Shown here piece after piece: positions 8,746 to 17,176 of a DNA stretch of 64,000 nt. Within the stretch, counting starts at the first letter, position 1; each line of letters opens with the position of its first letter. Source of the stretch: Caballeronia sp. NK8 (GTDB lineage Bacteria; Pseudomonadota; Gammaproteobacteria; Burkholderiales; Burkholderiaceae); NCBI RefSeq assembly GCF_018408855.1, contig NZ_AP024327.1:310001-374000 (forward strand), in the 5' to 3' direction. A program made the translations under genes and the position numbers. The notes under the pieces were generated by a model. That model saw only the letters and a list, made by a program, of their open reading frames with translations. It was not told where the DNA came from and searched no databases.

Positions 8746-9618
8746 TCACCACAGCGCCTGGCTCGTCAGCGCGAATTGGGTGAGCGTTGCATCGGCGGAT
8801 GGCGGGCCGTTCAGCGCCATCTGCTCGATGGTATCGACGAGCGGCAGCCCGAGGCCTTCGAGCCACGAAGACAGCCCGTATCGCAGCGGCGTATCGACAC
8901 GCACGAACATGCCCGCGTTGAGCGCGAGCCAGTAGCTGATCAACGCCTTGGCGCGGCTCTGATCGGGCGATTCGGGCGCGATCACCGGCCCGATCACGTG
9001 ACCGTCGCCGAAACGCCGGAACAGCGCGAAGCCGATCAGCTCGCCATCGCGATCGAGCGCGATGCCGCTCGCAACATCGAGCAATGCAGGCATCAGCGCG
9101 GTGCGATCCAGTCCGCTCGCGCGCGATGCCAGCCCGGCGAGACGCGGCGTGTCCTTCGCGCCGATCGGACGCAGCCGCTCGCCCGGCGGCAGCGACACGA
9201 GCGGCGGCTGAAACGCCGCGCCCTGATGCTGATGAATCGTATCGATGCGCGTAAAGCCGCGCGCCTCGCACAAGGGCTTGCCTTCGCCGGACGCGTGAAT
9301 CAGCAGCAAGCGCGCGCCGAGCTTTGCGATCAGCCGGTCGAGCAAGCCGCGACCGATGCCGCGCCGCTGATGCTCCGGCGACACGATGAACATGCCGAGC
9401 GTCGCGGCCTGCGCGCCGAACTGAAATGCGAGCGCGGTGCCGACGAGCTGGCCGTGCTGATCGACGGCGGCGAACCCGCTGCCCAGACGTGCCGCGAGGC
9501 GCCAGTCGTCCGCGCGATGCCGCCACTTGACGGACGCCGACAGCGCGTGCGCCGCGGGGATGTCGTCGAGCGTGAAAGCCCGGTATTCGACCACATCGTT
9601 ATTGCTCGAGTCGGGCAC
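8746..9618 (-). CDS. GNAT N-acetyltransferase (copy 1)
   Basis: A roughly 290-residue acetyl-CoA-dependent acyltransferase. The N-terminal GNAT domain carries the acetyl-CoA loop QRRGIGRG with preceding LGMFIVSPEH; the C-terminal half looks like the degenerate second GNAT-like domain of YitH-type proteins. A longer frame starts at 9702, but GTG at 9618 has GAGGAG six bases upstream and aligns with the paralogue at 39525-40379 (shared AHALS..VKW.HRADDWR). Upstream lies a 41-bp element that recurs ahead of that paralogue. The gene is convergent with the binding-protein gene. Acetylation of an amine intermediate is an inference from context only. Confidence 0.8.
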   Translation of the reverse strand: MPDSSNNDVVEYRAFTLDDIPAAHALSASVKWRHRADDWRLAARLGSGFAAVDQHGQLVGTALAFQFGAQAATLGMFIVSPEHQRRGIGRGLLDRLIAKLGARLLLIHASGEGKPLCEARGFTRIDTIHQHQGAAFQPPLVSLPPGERLRPIGAKDTPRLAGLASRASGLDRTALMPALLDVASGIALDRDGELIGFALFRRFGDGHVIGPVIAPESPDQSRAKALISYWLALNAGMFVRVDTPLRYGLSSWLEGLGLPLVDTIEQMALNGPPSADATLTQFALTSQALW

Positions 9619-9647
9619 GCCGGCCTCCTCACTTTGAAGACATTTAC

Positions 9648-9688
9648 CGTGACTTTGACATTGCGCAGCGCCGCTGGCTAGGACGATC
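9648..9688 (-). promoter_or_regulatory. Conserved bipartite upstream element of GNAT copy 1
   Basis: Read toward the GNAT gene: GATCGTCCTAGCC, 14 bp, then ATGTCAAAGTCACG, ending 29 nt before the GTG start. An element of identical length and spacing sits at 40405-40445 ahead of the second GNAT gene; the 13-mer is identical and the 14-mer matches at 12 positions, while the middle 14 bp differ. Promoter or operator is the likely role. Confidence 0.55.
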
Positions 9689-9862
9689 TTCCTGTCCCGC
9701 ACGGTTCAAGGGCGTGCGCGCGTGGTGCAACGCAAAACCGCAGGTTATCGCAGCGAGAACGCGCGCGCCGTGCTGAATCGGCAATTTTGTCAGCGACATA
9801 TGCCGGTGCGCCGGGCCTACGATGAAGCCATGTCAACGCAACGTCCCGGAGGACTTACGCAT

Positions 9863-11341
9863 ATGGACCGGTTCGATCCTGCCAGCCTCGTCATCAGGAG
9901 CGGGCATTTCATCGGCGGCGAATTGATCGATGCGGGCGCGTCGCGCATCGAGGTCGCGCGGCCGTCGGATGGCGTCGTGTATGCATCGGTGCCCGTCGCC
10001 GATGAAGCGATGATCGACTACGCCGTGCAGAACGCATACAGCGCGTTCAGGCAGAGCGACTGGGCGCGCCGCGCACCGCGCGAGCGTGCCCGCGTGCTGC
10101 GCACGTTCGCCGATCTCGTCGCCGCCGATGCAGCCAATCTCGCGCCGCTCGAAGCGCTCGGCTCGACGCGTCCCGTGCGCGATGCGTACAACTGGGACGT
10201 GCCGTTCACCGCCGAGAGCATCCGCTTTTATGCGGAGTTCGCCGACAAGATCGGCGGCGATGTCGCGGCGACCGATCATCGGCATCTCGGCATGACGATC
10301 GCCGAGCCGTACGGCGTGATCGGCGCGATCGCACCGTGGAATTTTCCACTCGTGATGGGCATATGGAAGACCGCGCCCGCGCTCGCGGCGGGCAACGCGG
10401 TCGTGCTGAAACCATCGGAGATGACGCCGTTCTCCGCGCTGCGTCTTGCTGAACTCGCTTTGGAAGCGGGCGTGCCGCCGGGTATCTTCAACGTCGTTCA
10501 GGGCGATGGCCGCACGACCGGCGATGCGCTGGTGCGTCATCCGCGCATCGGCAAGGTGACGTTCACCGGATCGACGCGCACGGGCGCCGCGATCATGGCC
10601 GCCTGCGCGGAGTCGGGCACCAAGCCCGTCACGCTCGAACTGGGCGGCAAGAGTCCGCAGATCGTGTTCGCCGATGCGCCGCGCATCGATGAGGTCGCAC
10701 GCCGCATCGCGGGCGCGATCACGGGCAATGCGGGGCAGGTGTGTGTCGCGGGTTCGCGGCTGCTGGTGCAACGCGCGATCGCGGATGAACTGACCGATCG
10801 CATCGCACAGGCTTTCGGCGAACTCAAGGCAGGCGCGACGTGGGTTGCGGGCACGACCTTGTCGCCGATCATCTCCGAGCCGCAGGCGCAGCGCATCGAC
10901 GCAATCGTTCAACGCAGCATCGCGACCGGTGCGAGCCTGCGTTGCGGCGGCAAGCGCGCGGATGCGGCGACGCCCGGCGCGTTCTATGCGCCGACCTTGC
11001 TGTGCGATGTCACACAGGACAGCGATGCCGTGCGCAGCGAGATCTTCGGCCCGGTGCTGACCGTGCAGTCCTTCGATTCCGAAGAAGAAGCGCTCGAACT
11101 CGCCGCGCATCCCGACTATGGCCTCGCCGCAGGCGTGCATACGGCGGATATCGGCCGCGCATTGCGCATGGTGCGCGGCATCGAGGCCGGCACGGTCTGG
11201 GTGAACCGTTATGGCCGCACAAGCGACTTCGTGATTCCGACTGGCGGCTACAAGCGCTCGGGCATCGGCAAGGATCTCGGGCGGCAGGCTTACGAAGCGA
11301 ATCTGCGCTTCAAGAGCGTGCTGATCGACACTGAAAGTTGA
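9863..11341 (+). CDS. NAD(P)-dependent aldehyde dehydrogenase (copy 1)
   Basis: A 492-residue aldehyde dehydrogenase that should oxidise an aldehyde (plausibly the aminoaldehyde made by the neighbouring amine oxidase) to its acid. Landmarks in order: APWNFPLVMGIWK, the cofactor-binding GSTRTGAAI, the general-base segment LELGGKSPQ, and the catalytic cysteine in GNAGQVCVAGSR. The last part, NRYGRTSDFVIPTGGYKRSG, is typical. A longer frame begins at 9722, but ATG 9863 has GGAGGA about ten bases ahead and gives the normal N-terminus. It faces away from GNAT copy 1 and leads the genes at 11539 and 12230. Confidence 0.87.
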   Translation: MDRFDPASLVIRSGHFIGGELIDAGASRIEVARPSDGVVYASVPVADEAMIDYAVQNAYSAFRQSDWARRAPRERARVLRTFADLVAADAANLAPLEALGSTRPVRDAYNWDVPFTAESIRFYAEFADKIGGDVAATDHRHLGMTIAEPYGVIGAIAPWNFPLVMGIWKTAPALAAGNAVVLKPSEMTPFSALRLAELALEAGVPPGIFNVVQGDGRTTGDALVRHPRIGKVTFTGSTRTGAAIMAACAESGTKPVTLELGGKSPQIVFADAPRIDEVARRIAGAITGNAGQVCVAGSRLLVQRAIADELTDRIAQAFGELKAGATWVAGTTLSPIISEPQAQRIDAIVQRSIATGASLRCGGKRADAATPGAFYAPTLLCDVTQDSDAVRSEIFGPVLTVQSFDSEEEALELAAHPDYGLAAGVHTADIGRALRMVRGIEAGTVWVNRYGRTSDFVIPTGGYKRSGIGKDLGRQAYEANLRFKSVLIDTES

Positions 11342-11538
11342 TACGTACGAGCGTGCGAAAAGAACGCCGCATTATCTGCTGCGGCGATGCTTCAAAACGC
11401 ATGACTTATGTCGTTGCGAGGCGCGCATTCAACGCCATCAGTCATTTTTGCCTTGTTTAAATTTCTCTCAACACTTCGCTGTTGCTTGCTTTCACCACTG
11501 AACTCCGGACGGGTTCAATACACGACAGGACTGACACC

Positions 11539-12207
11539 ATGATCGATTTCGAGCCGAAGTACATCACGTTCGACTGCTACGGCACGCTGACGAAATTCCG
11601 CATGGCCGATATGGCTCGCGAGATGTACGCCGACCGCCTGCAAGGCGACGACCTGGAGCAATTCGTCAAGTTCTTCGCGGGCTATCGCCGCGACGAAGTG
11701 CTCGGCGCGTGGAAGCCGTATCGCGACGTGATCGTCAATTCGGTGCGCCGCGCGTGCGAACGCATGAACGTCGAATTCAACGAAGCGGAAGCCGAAAAGT
11801 ATTACCTCGCCGTGCCGACCTGGGGCCCGCATCCGGACGTGCCGGAAGGTCTCTCGCGCCTGGCTACGAAATACAAGCTCGTGATTCTCTCGAACGCATC
11901 GAACGATCAGATTCAAAGCAACGTCGACAAGCTCGGCGCGCCGTTCCATCGCGTGTTCACGGCGCAGCAGGCGCAGTCGTACAAGCCGCGCATGCAGGGC
12001 TTCGAGTACATGTTCGACCAGTTGAACTGCAATCCGGAAGACGTGCTGCACGTCTCGTCGAGCCTGCGTTACGACCTGATGACCGCGCACGACATGGGCA
12101 TCAAGCACAAGGCGTTCGTCAAGCGCGGCCACGAGCCGGGCACGCCGTACTACGAGTATTACGAAGTGGACACCATCGGCGATCTCGCCACGCAACTCGG
12201 TCTGTAA
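11539..12207 (+). CDS. HAD-superfamily protein, haloacid dehalogenase type II-like
   Basis: A 222-residue HAD-fold hydrolase. The nucleophile motif is D12 in ITFDCYGTL, with Tyr14 where phosphatases have the acid/base Asp, as in L-2-haloacid dehalogenases. Motif II is VILSNAS, the lysine is in SYKPR, and motif IV is SSSLRYD. The first three fit the dehalogenase-like branch, but motif IV is not that of a classical 2-haloacid dehalogenase, so a different reaction is likely. ATG 11539 follows ACAGGA. It lies between an aldehyde dehydrogenase and an amine oxidase, a setting repeated by a second HAD gene at 24369. The 197 bp upstream hold no gene I can support. Confidence 0.8.
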   Translation: MIDFEPKYITFDCYGTLTKFRMADMAREMYADRLQGDDLEQFVKFFAGYRRDEVLGAWKPYRDVIVNSVRRACERMNVEFNEAEAEKYYLAVPTWGPHPDVPEGLSRLATKYKLVILSNASNDQIQSNVDKLGAPFHRVFTAQQAQSYKPRMQGFEYMFDQLNCNPEDVLHVSSSLRYDLMTAHDMGIKHKAFVKRGHEPGTPYYEYYEVDTIGDLATQLGL

Positions 12208-12229
12208 AACACGCCACTTCACGCGAGCA

Positions 12230-13510
12230 ATGCCGATGAAACTCGACTCCTACTGGCTCGACACCGCGCCCGCGATGATCCCGACGTGCGAAGGCCCGGC
12301 GGATGGCCAGGCCGATGTCGCCGTGATCGGTGGCGGGTTCACGGGTTTGTCGGCGGCGCTCGCGTTGGGCAAACGCGGCGCGTCGGTCGCGGTGCTCGAT
12401 GCCGGGCGCATGGGTGGCGGCGCGTCGGGACGCAACGGCGGGCAGTGCAATACGGGCGTCGCGCAAGACTACGCGGCGCTGCGCGCGCAACTCGGCGTGG
12501 AGCGCGCGCAAGGCTGTTATCGCGCGTATGCGGCGGCGGTCGACACGGTCGAGCGTCTGATTCGCGAGGAGCACATCGATTGCGACTATCTCGCATCCGG
12601 CAAGCTCAAGCTCGCCGCGAAGCCGCATCACCTCGAACACATCGCGAAGACGGCCGAGCTTATCCGGCGTGAAGTCGATCCGGATGTCGATCTGCTCGAT
12701 CGCGAGCAGGTCCGCAACGAAGTGCAGTCCGACGCTTTTTACGGCGGCCTGCTGCAGCGTCACGGCGGCCAGATGCATATGGGCAAGTTCGCCGCGGGTC
12801 TCGCGCAAGCCGCAGTGAGGCAAGGCGCGCGACTCTATGAACATGCCGAAGTCACTGCAATAACGAAGGAAGGCGGCGCGTATCGAATCGACTCGAAGCG
12901 CGGCACGTTGTACGCGAAGCAGGTTTTGATCGCGACGGGCCCGTCCAAGCACGGTCCGTTCTCGTGGTATCGGCGCAGGCTCGCGCCGGTCGGCTCGTTC
13001 ATCATCGTGACGGAACCGCTGCCCGCCGATCAACTGCAACGACTGTTGCCGAACCGCCGTTCGTACACGACGAGCCGCCTGATGCACAACTATTTTCGCG
13101 TCACGCCCGATGCGCGCATTCTGCTCGGCGGACGTGCTCGCTTCACCGCGTCGGAGCGTCCATCGGATGCTAAGAGCGGACGCATCCTGCAGGCGAATCT
13201 CGCGTCGATCTTCCCGAGTCTCGCCAATGCGCGCATCGACTATTGCTGGGGCGGTCTCGTCGATATCACCGCCGACCGCCTGCCGCGCGCGGGCCAGCAC
13301 GACGGCATCTATTTCTCGATGGGCTACAGCGGCCACGGCACGCAGATGTCCACGCACATGGGCCAGGTCATGGCCGACGTGATGAACGGCAACGCGGACG
13401 CGAATCCGTGGCGCGATTTCGACTGGCCCGCGATTCCGGGTCATACGGGCAAGCCATGGTTTTTACCGCTCGTCGGCGCGTATTACTCGATCAAAGACGT
13501 GTTCTATTGA
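12230..13510 (+). CDS. FAD-dependent amine/amino-acid oxidase (PuuB/DadA-like, copy 1)
   Basis: A 426-residue flavoprotein of the DAO fold (D-amino-acid, sarcosine and gamma-glutamylputrescine oxidases). The N-terminal Rossmann motif is AVIGGGFTGLSAALALGKRG, followed by GGGASGRNGGQ, which is typical of PuuB-like members. The C-terminal FSMGYSGHGTQMSTHMG segment closes the FAD site. It begins 22 bp after the HAD gene and is followed 79 bp later by a binding protein, so it looks like part of one transcription unit with them. Expected reaction: oxidative deamination of an amine to an aldehyde, feeding the adjacent aldehyde dehydrogenase. Substrate not determinable. ATG 12236 is an alternative start. 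Confidence 0.85.
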   Translation: MPMKLDSYWLDTAPAMIPTCEGPADGQADVAVIGGGFTGLSAALALGKRGASVAVLDAGRMGGGASGRNGGQCNTGVAQDYAALRAQLGVERAQGCYRAYAAAVDTVERLIREEHIDCDYLASGKLKLAAKPHHLEHIAKTAELIRREVDPDVDLLDREQVRNEVQSDAFYGGLLQRHGGQMHMGKFAAGLAQAAVRQGARLYEHAEVTAITKEGGAYRIDSKRGTLYAKQVLIATGPSKHGPFSWYRRRLAPVGSFIIVTEPLPADQLQRLLPNRRSYTTSRLMHNYFRVTPDARILLGGRARFTASERPSDAKSGRILQANLASIFPSLANARIDYCWGGLVDITADRLPRAGQHDGIYFSMGYSGHGTQMSTHMGQVMADVMNGNADANPWRDFDWPAIPGHTGKPWFLPLVGAYYSIKDVFY

Positions 13511-13589
13511 AGCATCGAAGCAAAGACAGGCGGCCCATATTCCATAAACAAGCCGTCGAACATTTACAGCCCCTATCGCGGAGAAGTTC

Positions 13590-15212
13590 ATGAGCATCGA
13601 CACATCGCCTGAAGCACTTGCCCATGCCGATGCCGGCAAACGGCTCGAAGAACTGACGCGCCGTGGCGCGTCGCGGCGCAGCGTCCTGCGCGCGATGGCC
13701 GCGGGCGGGCTGCTGTCGGTGACGGGCGCGGGGCTTCTCACCGCAACCGGCGCGGCTCATGCGCAGAGCAAGCCGAAGCAGGGCGGACGCATCCGCGTGG
13801 CGACGCAGTCGTCGTCCGCCGCCGATACGCTCGATCCCGCGAAGGGCGCGCTCGGCACCGACTACGCGCGCGCGTTCATGTTCTACAGCGGCCTGACCGA
13901 ACTCGACAATCATCTCGGCGCGAAGATGGCGCTCGCCGAATCGCTCGAAACGAAGGACGCGACCGTGTGGGTCGTGAAGCTGCGCAGCGGCGTGCAGTTC
14001 CATGACGGCAAATCGCTCACGCCGCAGGATGTCATCTATTCTCTGATGCGCCATAAAGACCCGGCGATCGGCTCGAAGGCGAAGACGCTCGCCGACCAGT
14101 TCAAGGAAGTCAAGGCGACCGGCCCGAACGAACTGACCATCACGCTGACGGGCGCGAACGCGGACCTGCCGGTGATTCTCGCCGACTCGCACTTCCTCAT
14201 CATCAAGGACGGCACGACCGACTTCAAGACGGCGGTCGGCACGGGTCCGTTCAAAGTGAAAGAGTTCGCGCCGGGCGTGCGTACCGTGGGCGTGCGCAAC
14301 GAGAAGTACTGGAAGCCGGGCATGCCGCATCTGGACGAAGTGGAACTGATCGGCATCGCCGACGAGCCCGCGCGCGTGAACGCGCTCATGTCGGGCGACG
14401 TGCAGCTCATCAACGCGGTGAGCGCGCGCTCGACCGAGCGCATCAAGGGCACGCAAGGCTTCGCGGTGCTGGAAACGAAGACCGGCCAGTACACCGACCT
14501 CATCATGCGCGACGACGGCGGCATCACGGGCAATGCGGACTTCCGCCGCGGCATGATGTACCTGATGGACCGCGAACAGATGCGCAAGACGATCTTCCGT
14601 GGCTATGGCGCGATCGGCAACGATCAGCCGATCGATCCGAGCAACAAGTACTACATGTCGGGCCTGCCGCAACGCGGCTTCGATCCCGACAAGGCGAAGT
14701 TCCACTTCCAGAAAGCGAAGCTCGGCAGCGCGCCGATTCAGCTCTACGCATCGCCGGCGGCGGAAGGCTCGGTCGAAATGGCCGTGCTGATGCAGCAGGT
14801 CGCGCCGCAGGCGGGCATCAATCTGCAAGTGACGCGCGTGCCGTCCGACGGCTACTGGTCGAATCACTGGATGAAGCATCCGCTCGGCTTCGGCAACATC
14901 AACGCGCGCCCGAGCGCGGACGTGATCTTCACGCAGTTCTTCAAGTCCGACGCGCCGTGGAACGAAGCGAACTGGAAGAGCGCGCAGTTCGACCAGATGC
15001 TGGTCGCCGCGCGTGGCGAACCGGACGATGCGAAGCGCAAGAAGATCTACGGCGACATGCAGGAACTCGTGCACACCGATGGCGGCATCGGCATTCCGAT
15101 GTTCCAGAGCTCGCTCGACGCGCACACCACGAAGCTCGAGGGTCTCGGCGGCATTCCGCTCGCGGGTCTGATGGGCTGGATGTTCGCGGAAAACGTATGG
15201 CTCGAGGCATGA
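13590..15212 (+). CDS. ABC transporter solute-binding protein, family 5 (copy 2)
   Basis: A 540-residue periplasmic binding protein with a convincing Tat signal (RRGASRRSVLRAMAAGG, hydrophobic run, cleavage after AHA-Q). The mature part (GGRIRVATQSSSAADTLD, MFYSGLTELDN, FHDGKSLTPQDVIYSLMRHKDP) closely parallels the copy at 7135. Copy 2 directly precedes the cognate permease and ATPase genes, so it is the primary receptor of that importer. A strong hairpin in the 81-bp gap to the permease probably lets it be made in excess over the membrane parts. Ligand unknown; peptide, opine or modified amino acid are the family's options. Confidence 0.9.
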   Translation: MSIDTSPEALAHADAGKRLEELTRRGASRRSVLRAMAAGGLLSVTGAGLLTATGAAHAQSKPKQGGRIRVATQSSSAADTLDPAKGALGTDYARAFMFYSGLTELDNHLGAKMALAESLETKDATVWVVKLRSGVQFHDGKSLTPQDVIYSLMRHKDPAIGSKAKTLADQFKEVKATGPNELTITLTGANADLPVILADSHFLIIKDGTTDFKTAVGTGPFKVKEFAPGVRTVGVRNEKYWKPGMPHLDEVELIGIADEPARVNALMSGDVQLINAVSARSTERIKGTQGFAVLETKTGQYTDLIMRDDGGITGNADFRRGMMYLMDREQMRKTIFRGYGAIGNDQPIDPSNKYYMSGLPQRGFDPDKAKFHFQKAKLGSAPIQLYASPAAEGSVEMAVLMQQVAPQAGINLQVTRVPSDGYWSNHWMKHPLGFGNINARPSADVIFTQFFKSDAPWNEANWKSAQFDQMLVAARGEPDDAKRKKIYGDMQELVHTDGGIGIPMFQSSLDAHTTKLEGLGGIPLAGLMGWMFAENVWLEA

Positions 15213-15231
15213 ACATGGTGTAACGCCGGAC

Positions 15232-15259
15232 GTGCGCCGCCGTTAAAGCGGCGGCGCAC
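15232..15259 (+). repeat. Intercistronic hairpin (11-bp perfect stem)
   Basis: GTGCGCCGCCG at 15232-15242 is perfectly complementary to CGGCGGCGCAC at 15249-15259 around the loop TTAAAG. No T-run follows. Lying between binding-protein and permease genes, it most likely stabilises the upstream message or partly terminates transcription. Confidence 0.7.
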
Positions 15260-15293
15260 GAAGTCAACCCTTCAACGAGAGAGGCGATATCCG

Positions 15294-16250
15294 ATGAAAG
15301 TTCATGCGCAACGACTCGTCGCCGCGCGCCTCGGCCTCGCGCTGCTCACGCTGTTCATCGTGTCGATGGTGGTGTTCGGCATCACCGGCCTGTTGCCGGG
15401 CGACGCGGCGCAGCAGGCGCTCGGCCAGGCGGCCACACCCGAACAGGTTGAGGCGCTGCGGCATCAGTTCGGCCTCGATCAACCCGCTGTTACGCGCTAT
15501 GTGCAATGGCTCGTGCATGTGGTGACGGGCAACTTCGGCACGTCGCTGTCGAACAATCTGCCGGTCAGCGAACTGATCGCCACGCGTCTGCCGAATTCGC
15601 TCGTGCTCGCGGCGCTGACGGCGCTCGTGTCCGTGCCGGTTGCGCTCATCATCGGCATTGCATCGGCGATGTATCGCGGCTCGCTCGTCGATCGCGCGCT
15701 CAACGTGCTCACGCTGTCGACCGTCGCCGTGCCCGAGTTTCTCGTCGCGACCATCGCCGTGCTGATCTTCGCGGTGAAGCTGCGCTGGCTGCCCGCGTTG
15801 TCGTATCTGTCGGATGTGTCGTCGTTCGGCGGGCTCGTGCGTACCTATGCGATGCCCGTGATGACGCTGTGCTGCGTGATCGTCGCGCAGATGGCGCGTA
15901 TGACGCGCGCGGCCGTGCTCGACCAGTTGAACGCGTCGTATGTGGAGATGGCGCTGCTCAAGGGCGCGTCGCCGATGCGCGTCGTATTGCGCCATGTGCT
16001 GCCGAACACCATCGGACCGATCGCGAATGCGGTTGCGCTCTCGCTGTCGTATCTGTTCGGCGGCGTGGTGATCGTCGAGTCCATCTTCAACTATCCCGGT
16101 CTCGCGAGCCTGATGGTCGATGCCGTCACCAACCGCGACATGCCGCTCGTGCAGGGCTGCGTGATGGTGTTCTGCGCGGCGTATCTCGCGCTCGTGCTCA
16201 TTGCCGATCTGGCTCAGATCGTCTCCAACCCGAGGCTGCGTCAACGATGA
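15294..16250 (+). CDS. ABC transporter permease, DppB-type
   Basis: A 318-residue inner-membrane permease of the dipeptide/oligopeptide/nickel family, first of a pair. The N-terminus has one hydrophobic segment followed by the GLLPGDAAQQALGQAATPEQVEALR-type periplasmic region characteristic of DppB/OppB, then five more hydrophobic segments. The EAA-like coupling loop is in MALLKGASPMRVVLRHVLPN. The gene starts 34 bp after the hairpin with GAGAGAGG ahead of the ATG and overlaps the next permease by ATGA, so the two are translationally coupled and form the membrane channel together. Confidence 0.92.
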   Translation: MKVHAQRLVAARLGLALLTLFIVSMVVFGITGLLPGDAAQQALGQAATPEQVEALRHQFGLDQPAVTRYVQWLVHVVTGNFGTSLSNNLPVSELIATRLPNSLVLAALTALVSVPVALIIGIASAMYRGSLVDRALNVLTLSTVAVPEFLVATIAVLIFAVKLRWLPALSYLSDVSSFGGLVRTYAMPVMTLCCVIVAQMARMTRAAVLDQLNASYVEMALLKGASPMRVVLRHVLPNTIGPIANAVALSLSYLFGGVVIVESIFNYPGLASLMVDAVTNRDMPLVQGCVMVFCAAYLALVLIADLAQIVSNPRLRQR

Positions 16251-17176
16251 ACCGGAACGTCTCTTCTCACGCCACGACCATGCTATACGAGCAGCCTCCC
16301 GCCGACGCGCCGCAGGACGAGGCGCCCGTGGTCAAGCGCAGCGTGTTCAGGCGCCTCGTCGATCGCTTCGCCGTACTGGGGCTGATCGGTCTTTTCATCG
16401 TCGTGTTCTGGCTCGCGGTCGCGTTCATCGGGCCGGTCATCGCGCCGTACAAGGGCGGCGCGTTCACGTCGACGGAAGTGTTCGGCTCGTTCAGCGCTGC
16501 GCATCTGCTCGGCACCGACTATCTCGGCCGCGACATGCTGAGCCGCATTCTCTACGGCACGCAGTACACGGTCGGGCTCGCGCTCGCATCGACGGTCGCG
16601 GCGAGCGTCATCGGCACGTTCTTCGGTCTGGTGGCCGCCGTGTCGGGGCGCTGGGTCGACGAAGTGCTGAGCCGTCTTTTCGATGCACTCATCTCGATCC
16701 CGAGCAAGATTCTCGCGCTCGTCGTAATCGCCGCGTTCGGCTCGTCCATTCCGATGCTGATGATGGTCGCAGCGCTCGCGTACATCCCCGGCGCGTTCCG
16801 CATCTCGCGCTCGCTCGCGGTGAACATCATGACGCTCGAATACGTGCAGGTCGCGAAGGCGCGTGGCGAGAAGCTGTTCTACATCGCGCGCGTGGAAGTG
16901 CTGCCCAACATGATTCATCCGATGCTCGCGGACTTCGGCCTGCGCTTCGTGTTCATCGTGCTGCTGCTCTCGGGCCTGAGCTTTCTCGGCCTCGGTGTGC
17001 AGCCGCCGAACGCCGACTGGGGCTCGCTCGTGCGCGAGAACATCGGCGGGCTTGCGGAAGGTGCGCCTGCGGTGCTGATGCCGGCAGTCGCCATCGCGAC
17101 GCTCACCGTCGGCGTGAATCTGCTCATCGACAGCCTGCGTCGTCATGGCGCGCGTTCGCATGGAGGCCGGCAATGA
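16247..17176 (+). CDS. ABC transporter permease, DppC-type
   Basis: A 309-residue second permease of the dipeptide-type importer. A hydrophilic N-terminal tail of about 40 residues leads into the first membrane segment; HLLGTDYLGRDMLSRILYGT is the DppC/OppC signature, and YVQVAKARGEKLFYIARVEVLPN is the ATPase-coupling loop. The end (GLSFLGLGVQPPNADWG) is also diagnostic. A longer frame exists upstream, but ATG 16247 overlaps the previous stop by ATGA and gives the family N-terminus. The next gene overlaps by ATGA as well. Confidence 0.92.
   Translation: MNRNVSSHATTMLYEQPPADAPQDEAPVVKRSVFRRLVDRFAVLGLIGLFIVVFWLAVAFIGPVIAPYKGGAFTSTEVFGSFSAAHLLGTDYLGRDMLSRILYGTQYTVGLALASTVAASVIGTFFGLVAAVSGRWVDEVLSRLFDALISIPSKILALVVIAAFGSSIPMLMMVAALAYIPGAFRISRSLAVNIMTLEYVQVAKARGEKLFYIARVEVLPNMIHPMLADFGLRFVFIVLLLSGLSFLGLGVQPPNADWGSLVRENIGGLAEGAPAVLMPAVAIATLTVGVNLLIDSLRRHGARSHGGRQ

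Noticed and set aside
11365..11386. CGCCGCA/TGCGGCG hairpin after the first aldehyde dehydrogenase
   Set aside because: Only 7 bp with no T-run; such stems arise by chance in this GC-rich sequence, so it is not listed as a terminator.
11539..12207. Assignment as a true L-2-haloacid dehalogenase
   Set aside because: Motif IV (SSSLRYD) differs from the dehalogenase SSN-x-x-D pattern and the gene sits in an amine catabolic operon, so only the family is claimed.
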